NCBI RefSeq assembly: GCF_002909485.1
Contig: NZ_PPXG01000005.1
Span: forward strand, 397,369-461,368
Source of the DNA: Stutzerimonas stutzeri
GTDB taxonomy: Bacteria; Pseudomonadota; Gammaproteobacteria; Pseudomonadales; Pseudomonadaceae
Reading direction: 5' to 3'
DNA: 64,000 nucleotides
The first letter of the stretch is position 1; each line of letters begins with the position of its first letter. Below are positions 59,185 to 64,000 of the stretch, one piece after another. Below the pieces are notes generated by a model. It saw only the letters and a list, made by a program, of their open reading frames with translations. It was not told the origin of the DNA and did no database searches. The translations under genes were made by a program, and so were the position numbers.

Positions 59185-59448
59185 ATGGGCATTGTAAAAA
59201 TTTCTGAAGCCATGCACGACAATTTGCGCATAGCGGGCAATGCCTTGAGTCGCTCGATCAACGCTCAGGCGGAGCATTGGCTGCGTATCGGGATGCTTGC
59301 TGAGCTATATCCAGAACTGAATCACCATGACATTTGCAGGCTGCTGATACGCGCTGAGCAAGGCGGTATTGACCTCCTGCAGGTCTGCGCCCAGCCAGGT
59401 CTGCTCGACGGTTCCGATCCGCAGGTAGCGCCGAGAGCTCGCGCATGA
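59185..59448 (+). CDS. ParD-like antitoxin family protein
   Basis: 87 aa. VKISEAMHDNLRIAGNALSR and SINAQAEHWLRIGMLAELYP match the ParD-like family (ribbon-helix-helix DNA-binding antitoxins). The next gene is not a ParE toxin but a methionine aminopeptidase, and overlaps it by 4 bp. AGGAGG before the ATG is optimal. The protein probably binds the palindrome just upstream. Whether it has an antitoxin role is unknown. Confidence 0.85.
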   Translation: MGIVKISEAMHDNLRIAGNALSRSINAQAEHWLRIGMLAELYPELNHHDICRLLIRAEQGGIDLLQVCAQPGLLDGSDPQVAPRARA

Positions 59449-60239
59449 GAGTGAATGTGGTGATTAACAGTCCCGAGCAAGTCGCTATGTCCCGCGCCGC
59501 TGGGGCGCTTGCCGCAGAGGTGCTTGCGATGATCGCTCCCCACGTCAAGGCAGGCGTATCGACTGAGCAGCTCGACAAGCGCTGTCATGACTTCATCGTC
59601 GATGAGCTGAAAGCCATACCTGCCAATATCGGTTATCACGGGTATCAGAAAACGTTGTGTACTTCCGTCAATCAGGTGGTCTGTCACGGAATTCCATCAG
59701 GGAAAGCGCTCGAAGACGGAGATATCGTGAATATTGATGTGGCCGTGATCAAGGATGGCTGGTACGGCGATACTAGTCGGATGTATTTCGTGGGTGAACC
59801 CAGCCCGAAAGCACGGCATCTGGTCGAGACAGCGTATGAGGCTATGTGGGCGGGCATTGGAGTCGTGCGTCCCGGCGCTACCCTTGGGGACGTCGGATAT
59901 GCGATCCAGAAGCTCGCCGAGGACGCGGGATTTAGCGTCGTGCGCGATTACTGCGGCCATGGCATTGGCAAGGTCTACCACGACAAGCCGGACGTCCTTC
60001 ACTACGGAAGGCCAGGGCAAGGCCTTGTCTTGCAGCCGGGCATGATTTTCACGATTGAGCCCATGCTGAACGCAGGCAAGTTCGGCGTCAAAACGCTGAA
60101 TGATGGGTGGACTGTGGTGACCAGGGATCAGTCGCTGTCGGCCCAGTGGGAACACATGGTTGCTGTCACGGATGACGGATTCGAAGTGCTCACGGTCTGG
60201 CCCGAACACAGGGAAGTGCCGCGGAGCGTAGATGTTTAA
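59445..60239 (+). CDS. Type I methionine aminopeptidase paired with a ParD-like gene
   Basis: 264 aa. Full MetAP-I: the metal ligands Asp in VNIDVAVIKDGWYGDTS (two Asp), His in CGHGIGKVYHD, Glu in MIFTIEPMLNAG and Glu in AQWEHMVAVTD are present. It removes initiator Met from nascent proteins. The coupling to a ParD-like gene marks it as an accessory MetAP, separate from the essential housekeeping map gene, which should be elsewhere. The role of the pair is unknown. Confidence 0.9.
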   Translation: MRVNVVINSPEQVAMSRAAGALAAEVLAMIAPHVKAGVSTEQLDKRCHDFIVDELKAIPANIGYHGYQKTLCTSVNQVVCHGIPSGKALEDGDIVNIDVAVIKDGWYGDTSRMYFVGEPSPKARHLVETAYEAMWAGIGVVRPGATLGDVGYAIQKLAEDAGFSVVRDYCGHGIGKVYHDKPDVLHYGRPGQGLVLQPGMIFTIEPMLNAGKFGVKTLNDGWTVVTRDQSLSAQWEHMVAVTDDGFEVLTVWPEHREVPRSVDV

Positions 60240-60463
60240 GCGTTGTCGGGGTTTATGCCACATGCCCACGCCGCTGGTGGGCTAAGGATTTCTGTTCGGT
60301 GATGCGGGTAGGCGAGCTGATGCTTGATTCGCATTCGGATCATGCCCGTTTTGAGTGGCCTAGCACCCAAGTTGCATGGATTCAGCGGGTGCGCCGTTAG
60401 TTTCAGCGTGCTGCCTCTTTTAGCAAAACGGTACTCAGCTGAGGTGGCTGTGCATACGATCTC

Positions 60464-60862
60464 CTAATCGCGACGTCGGGACGTGGCCCGCGGCTGCAGC
60501 TGGTCCAGAGCAGGGGAATTCTGCCTTGCCCACTCGTAGACCATTTCAATCGGTTGGACCATCAGTCTGCCAAGCGGCGAGAGCGCATAGCTCACCTCTG
60601 GCGGCACCGAATCAAGCTGGTGGCGTTCGATCAGCCCGCTTGCCTCCAGCTCTCTAAGGGTCTGGATCAACATCTTCTTTGATATTCCGGGCAGGCTTCT
60701 ATGGAGAACGCCGCTGCGGGCCACCCCATTATGTCGAGCCTGGAGGGTGTGCAGGATCATGCTGGTCCATTTGGTCGAGAAGATCTCGAGCACTCGCCTC
60801 GGAGCGCAGTCTTCACGCCATTGTTCTTCATCAGAGCCTGGTTGCATGGGAGTGGTTACCAT
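60464..60862 (-). CDS. HxlR family transcriptional regulator
   Basis: 132 aa winged HTH. The N-terminal Cys in REDCAPRRVLEIFSTKWT is typical of HxlR/YodB sensors that respond to electrophiles. The HTH is GVLHRSLPGISKKMLIQTLR, and the wing reads ASGLIERHQLDSVPPEVSYA. It is divergent from the SDR gene by 71 bp, which it probably controls. The start used gives a normal HxlR N-terminus; the frame is open for 60 more codons. Confidence 0.88.
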   Translation of the reverse strand: MVTTPMQPGSDEEQWREDCAPRRVLEIFSTKWTSMILHTLQARHNGVARSGVLHRSLPGISKKMLIQTLRELEASGLIERHQLDSVPPEVSYALSPLGRLMVQPIEMVYEWARQNSPALDQLQPRATSRRRD

Positions 60863-60933
60863 TTGGTGCCGACTTGGATCGACATTTTTTAGTGAGTAGG
60901 GTGCGGGCCTGTACATTTTGTGGAGGTCTGAAC

Positions 60934-61995
60934 ATGACAAATCAAGCACTGGTGGTCGGAGCAAGTGGGATAGTCGGAACGGCTGTGTCGCGTCTATTGG
61001 CAGAAGAAGGTTGGGCGGTAGCTGGGCTAGCTCGGCGCCCAATCGCCGAAGCTGGCGTGACTCCGATCAGCGCAGACCTGCTCGACGTTCCCGCACTGAG
61101 CTCCGGGCTGAGCGGTGTGGCTCCCTCTCACATCTTTCTGAGCACTTGGGCCCGCCAAGCCAGCGAAGCGGAGAATATCCGTGTCAATGCACAGATGGTG
61201 CGTAACGTGCTCGAAGCCGTTCGGCCTTCCCGCTCGGTTCGTCACGTTGCGCTGGTGACCGGCCTCAAACACTATCTCGGCCCTTTCGAAGCCTATGGTA
61301 AGGGCTCGCTGCCTCAAACACCGTTTCGTGAAGAGCAGGGGCGATTGGACGTTGAGAATTTCTATTACGCCCAGGAAGATGAACTTTTTTCAGCGGCGGT
61401 CCGGGACGGATTTACCTGGAGCGTTCACCGACCTCATACCATCACCGGAATTGCTGTGGGCAACGCCATGAATATGGCAACCACTCTGGCGGTCTATGCA
61501 TCGATCTGCCGCTTTACCGGGCGGCCGTTCCGCTTTCCGGGCTCTGAAGTCCAGTGGAGCAGCCTGACCGATATGACGGATGCGGGGCAGCTCGCAAAGC
61601 ATCTGCGCTGGGCCTCGACGACGCCAGCAGCAGCGAACCAAGCCTTCAATATTGTCAACGGCGATGTATTTCGCTGGAAGTGGATGTGGGCGCGCATCGC
61701 CGAGTGGTTTGAGCTTGAAGCAGCGCCGTTTGATGGTCCGGCACCTCTGGAGCAGCAAATGGCTGACGACGCTCAAATCTGGAGCGACATGGCACAGCAG
61801 TTCAACCTCGTTGAGCCTGACATCGATAGGCTCATCTCACCGTGGCACACCGATGCCGACCTTGGTCGGCCGATCGAGGTGGTCACGGACATGTCGAAAA
61901 GTCGGAAGCTCGGGTTTCTTGATTACCAAGCTAGCGATGACGCATTTTTCGACGTATTCACCAAGTTGCGAGCGAGCAAGCTCATTCCGGGCTGA
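60934..61995 (+). CDS. SDR family oxidoreductase, PRISE (progesterone 5-beta-reductase/iridoid synthase) type
   Basis: 353 aa. Rossmann motif ALVVGASGIVGTAVSRLL (GASGIVG), the PRISE-type catalytic Tyr in ENFYYAQEDELF and the Lys in LVTGLKHYLGPFE are seen. The extended SDR family reduces activated enones with NADPH. TGGAGG precedes the ATG. The divergent HxlR regulator suggests induction by electrophiles. The last 58 codons have a decayed copy at 19143-19316. Confidence 0.88.
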   Translation: MTNQALVVGASGIVGTAVSRLLAEEGWAVAGLARRPIAEAGVTPISADLLDVPALSSGLSGVAPSHIFLSTWARQASEAENIRVNAQMVRNVLEAVRPSRSVRHVALVTGLKHYLGPFEAYGKGSLPQTPFREEQGRLDVENFYYAQEDELFSAAVRDGFTWSVHRPHTITGIAVGNAMNMATTLAVYASICRFTGRPFRFPGSEVQWSSLTDMTDAGQLAKHLRWASTTPAAANQAFNIVNGDVFRWKWMWARIAEWFELEAAPFDGPAPLEQQMADDAQIWSDMAQQFNLVEPDIDRLISPWHTDADLGRPIEVVTDMSKSRKLGFLDYQASDDAFFDVFTKLRASKLIPG

Positions 61996-62038
61996 GGTAA
62001 GGGGCAGGGCAACGACACTCAGAGCAGGAAATCGGATC

Positions 62039-62068
62039 GGTGTCGGTGTCGGTGTCGGTGTCGGTGCG
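62039..62068. repeat. GGTGTC hexanucleotide tandem repeat
   Basis: Four perfect GGTGTC units and a fifth imperfect one (GGTGCG) lie 44 bp past the SDR stop. Non-coding; length may vary between isolates. Confidence 0.85.
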
Positions 62069-62118
62069 TAGCGCTGCTGGACTGAGACGTGAGCTCAGGA
62101 TAATTGCGTTCAATGGAG

Positions 62119-62145
62119 GCCGGGGTTCATGGCCGGCTTTTTTGC
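62119..62145 (+). terminator. Probable intrinsic terminator of the SDR gene
   Basis: GCCGG and CCGGC pair across GGTTCATGG-type loop sequence and are followed directly by six T. The stem is short (5 bp) but the T-run is good. The remaining 62146-62396 region contains no supported gene. Confidence 0.6.
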
Positions 62146-62396
62146 GCCGTTGGCCAGACGCCGCGTCCACGCGCTGGGGAGTCTGCCCTGCTCAGGGGAG
62201 GAGGTTGTTTGGGAGGCGTATTCGGACGGGTCAGGCTTGGCGGTCTCCACCATTACCTCGCACGCACACGTTGTTTTTCGCGCGCTGATGGAACTCCGCG
62301 ACGTAAAGCGTTCCAAACCTGAGTTGTCGCGCGTCTCGTCTGACAGACTCGGTCGGCGTGCGTAACGACCTACAAACTTACTTTAGGGAAGAAAAA

Positions 62397-62696
62397 ATGC
62401 TTCAGCATGAAAGGAATTACAGCGAAAAACGCGACTTCATTCGTATGCCCATCGAGACGCCGATAACCCTGTCGCAGGGCGCGCAGACCTTGCAGGGAGT
62501 TTGTCAGGATCTATCTAGTACCGGCATGCAAGTGCTCGCTGCTACCTCGTTCAAGCTGGGCGATAAGATCCGCGTCCATATACCCTCCGAACACGCCGAG
62601 CTCAAAGGCCTCGACGCCCTGACCGAAGTGGTGCGCGTCGGCGCCCATGAGGATGGCCGCCAGAAGCTGGGTCTCACCATTCACTCGATGAACTGA
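62397..62696 (+). CDS. PilZ domain protein (copy 2)
   Basis: 99 aa. RNYSEKRDFIRMPIETP and CQDLSSTGMQVLAA keep the c-di-GMP motifs RxxxR and (D/N)xSxxG. It is a near twin of the 54559-54858 gene: same length, and shared blocks YSEKRDFIRM, DLSSTGMQVLA and LKGLDA. AGGGAAG precedes the ATG. It is not in an operon. Likely paralogues from an old duplication, with possibly different partners. Confidence 0.92.
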   Translation: MLQHERNYSEKRDFIRMPIETPITLSQGAQTLQGVCQDLSSTGMQVLAATSFKLGDKIRVHIPSEHAELKGLDALTEVVRVGAHEDGRQKLGLTIHSMN

Positions 62697-62850
62697 AGCG
62701 CCTCTTGGGGCTGGGACGGTTTAGCCCCATTTCATCACGCTCTGGTATCGCCCCTAACAGGCGCCGGTACACCCATTATTTCGGCGGCCAAGTGCCGCTT
62801 CAGGCGGCAAATGATCGTCCTTTGAAGGCTGATGGCCTTTTATAATTAAT

Positions 62851-62882
62851 ATGATGGCAATTTAGTGAACTATTGCCATCAT
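62851..62882. promoter_or_regulatory. Perfect 11-bp inverted repeat before the GGA-rich RNA
   Basis: ATGATGGCAAT, 10 bases, ATTGCCATCAT. With no T-run it is unlikely to be a terminator; its place just upstream of the proposed RNA promoter fits an activator site. It is not the known GacA box (TGTAAG-N6-CTTACA). Confidence 0.55.
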
Positions 62883-62903
62883 CGCCGTTCATAGGATGTG
62901 CTG

Positions 62904-63071
62904 CTTATCCACCCACAAGGACTGGTTAGGGGAGCAACCGCACTTTGGCCAGCTCGTCTGAGCTGCGGTGGCGAAGGATCGCACAACATCGGGACGGTGA
63001 TAGGGAACTGCCGCTGGAAGCGGCTCAGGAAAAAGGACGACGAGTAAACCCGCTTCGGCGGGTTTTTTTTT
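62904..63071 (+). ncRNA. GGA-rich Rsm/Csr-type regulatory RNA (candidate)
   Basis: Eight GGA motifs occur within 120 nt (62919, 62931, 62976, 62992, 63004, 63016, 63028 and 63035). At least four sit in hairpin loops: CCACAAGGACTGG, GCGAAGGATCGC, CATCGGGACGGTG and CCGCTGGAAGCGG. Such repeated GGA-in-loop hairpins are the hallmark of RsmX/Y/Z-type RNAs that sequester RsmA/CsrA. The transcript would end at the strong terminator 63046-63071. The 5' end is estimated from a weak -10 (TAGGAT at 62892) and is uncertain. No open frame of interest crosses it. Confidence 0.62.
63046..63071 (+). terminator. Strong intrinsic terminator
   Basis: AAACCCGC, TTCG, GCGGGTTT followed by a run of T: an 8-bp stem with a stable UUCG tetraloop. 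It ends the GGA-rich RNA. Confidence 0.95.
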
Positions 63072-63670
63072 GACCCTGTATTTGTCTTCGCAGTGACGAC
63101 CCGATGTGCCCGAGTACCGTATCTGCAAAGTCCCTGGACTGCTGGGGACGCTGCTTCTTCCAAACCGTGCGCGGGATGCCCCATGGGCGAGCCTCCATCG
63201 TAGTCTTGCGTGCGTTATGAGGCTTGACAAAGAATCTACTTATTAGAGGCTGTTCGCTCTCTGCAGCCGCCGCCGGATTTATCGCGACGGCGAACCTTGG
63301 GTGGCTGCGACGCTTGGCGCCAGCCAGAGCGCCTTCGGCTCCCGGTAGGACGACATGGCTTCGTCGCCTTTGTCATGTCCGGGCTAGTAGCAACTGTGTG
63401 CTATATCAGCAGCAACAACGTCGTCGATACCGGTAGTGGGTACGAGGGTAGGGCTCGCGAGGGTGATGTGGGCGTCGGCTAATAGGGTGCAAAGCGGCTC
63501 ATTGAGAAACGTAGCCATCCGTATCCGCCACGTGGTTGCGCGTGCCAATTACCGTAGCGCCATAGATGAGGACCGGCTAATGCAGAGCGATACACTCTCT
63601 GGGTATTAACAACAGGGTTGCGAACGCGCCATTATTGGGGGTGATAGAGAAACAACGCATAAAGTCTGAA
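63072..63670. other. Region without a supported gene
   Basis: About 600 bp between the RNA terminator and the promoter series. Short open frames occur on both strands, but none has a ribosome site plus protein-like composition. No repeat or RNA recognised. Confidence 0.4.
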
Positions 63671-63677
63671 TTAACGG

Positions 63678-63705
63678 TTGACGGTAGTTTTCAGGCCCCT
63701 ATAAT
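63678..63705 (+). promoter_or_regulatory. Stable-RNA promoter P1
   Basis: TTGACG, 16 bp, TATAAT, followed by a GC-rich GCGCACC discriminator typical of stringently controlled stable-RNA promoters. Confidence 0.85.
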
Positions 63706-63774
63706 GCGCACCACTTCCGGCGCAGTCCTTAAGCAAAACCTCTTGTAAATCAAAAGGTTAGCGAAATAAAAGGG

Positions 63775-63802
63775 TTGCACTGGTGGTGGATTCGAGTAGA
63801 AT
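63775..63802 (+). promoter_or_regulatory. Stable-RNA promoter P2
   Basis: TTGCAC, 16 bp, TAGAAT, then GCGCC. Same layout and spacing as P1, 97 bp downstream. Confidence 0.75.
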
Positions 63803-63880
63803 GCGCCGGGCTGGCAGGGCGGTGGTTTAGCGCTGCTGGTGGCTTCGGTCAGGTTGATCGGAAGCGGTTGAAGGAGGTGG

Positions 63881-63908
63881 TTGACAGCGGTTTTGAACGC
63901 TGTATGAT
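63881..63908 (+). promoter_or_regulatory. Stable-RNA promoter P3
   Basis: TTGACA, 16 bp, TATGAT, then TCGCCTCCCG. Leader-like sequence follows (GAAGAAAG / CTTCTTC hairpin at 63963-63980) and another TTGACA at 63989 near the window edge probably begins a fourth promoter. The product is most likely a 16S rRNA operon just outside the window; a tRNA/tuf operon is the alternative. Confidence 0.85.
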
Positions 63909-64000
63909 TCGCCTCCCGCTGATGAGAGACGCAAGTTGATCTGAAGCGCAAGCGGTTGAGAAGAAAGAAAAACTTCTTCAAAAACAGCTTGACAGGTAAC

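Noticed and set aside
59185..60239. Classical ParDE toxin-antitoxin operon
   Set aside because: The gene after the ParD-like one is a complete methionine aminopeptidase with all metal ligands, not a ParE/RelE fold.
63224..63482. Short plus-strand frames between the GGA-rich RNA and the rRNA promoters
   Set aside because: No conserved motif or ribosome site; frames switch and no single one is protein-like throughout.

Overview
The window is a high-GC gammaproteobacterial chromosome segment. Gene content, codon use and gene order (fadE, ABC-2 pair, queF, DUF4404, mlaA, PilZ, rssB/rssC, tal, dusA) point to a Pseudomonas, most likely of the stutzeri group (Stutzerimonas). That assignment is inference from remembered family and synteny knowledge, not from a database search.

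Layout. 1-9.5 kb: 5' end of an rlhA-like U32 gene, a DUF2846 lipoprotein and a full-length cyclic beta-glucan synthase (2844 aa). 9.8-27.8 kb: single genes and small divergent regulator/target pairs. These are a two-copy CAP protein, a PhoD-like phosphatase, a CDF metal exporter with its MerR regulator and 19-bp-spacer promoter, a Tat-exported SMP-30 protein, a lipoprotein, a SPOUT methyltransferase, TetR/DUF2855 with an SDR relic, a DJ-1-like protein, MarR/MFS, GNAT, TfoX-like, and AzoR/LysR. 28.3-30.5 kb: an AT-rich two-gene island encoding a dGTPase-family HD hydrolase overlapping a Pol-beta-type nucleotidyltransferase. It is the best candidate here for an undescribed, possibly antiphage, system. 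30.5-35.4 kb: nrdB and nrdA with an NrdR-type box on the nrdA promoter. 35.9-38.2 kb: an RstA/RstB-like two-component pair, followed by three tandem 68-bp hairpin repeats.

38.6-47.9 kb: fadE, an MscS channel, a periplasmic rhodanese, small and hypothetical genes, tRNA-Ser(GGA), an HD-GYP phosphodiesterase and an enoyl-CoA hydratase. 48.0-50.6 kb: a collapsed arginine succinyltransferase cluster with aruC, a PA0900-like gene and aruE, and no aruF/G/D/B between them. 50.7-58.8 kb: ABC-2 exporter, queF, DUF4404, mlaA, PilZ, rssB-rssC, transaldolase and dusA. 59.2-60.2 kb: a ParD-like gene translationally coupled to a methionine aminopeptidase. 60.5-62.7 kb: HxlR regulator divergent from a PRISE-type SDR, then a second PilZ protein. 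62.9-63.1 kb: a GGA-rich, terminator-ended transcript that looks like an Rsm/Csr decoy RNA. 63.67-64.0 kb: a series of sigma70 promoters leading out of the window into what is probably an rRNA operon.

Themes. Nucleotide pools: NrdAB sits beside the dGTPase/nucleotidyltransferase island. Signal output: one HD-GYP protein, two PilZ paralogues, RssB/RssC and the Rsm-like RNA could all feed surface and stress behaviour. Envelope: beta-glucan synthase, MlaA, MscS and several lipoproteins. Mobile or decayed DNA is limited to repeats, the AT-rich island, the SDR fragment and the gap in the aru cluster; no transposase, integrase, phage gene or CRISPR array was seen.
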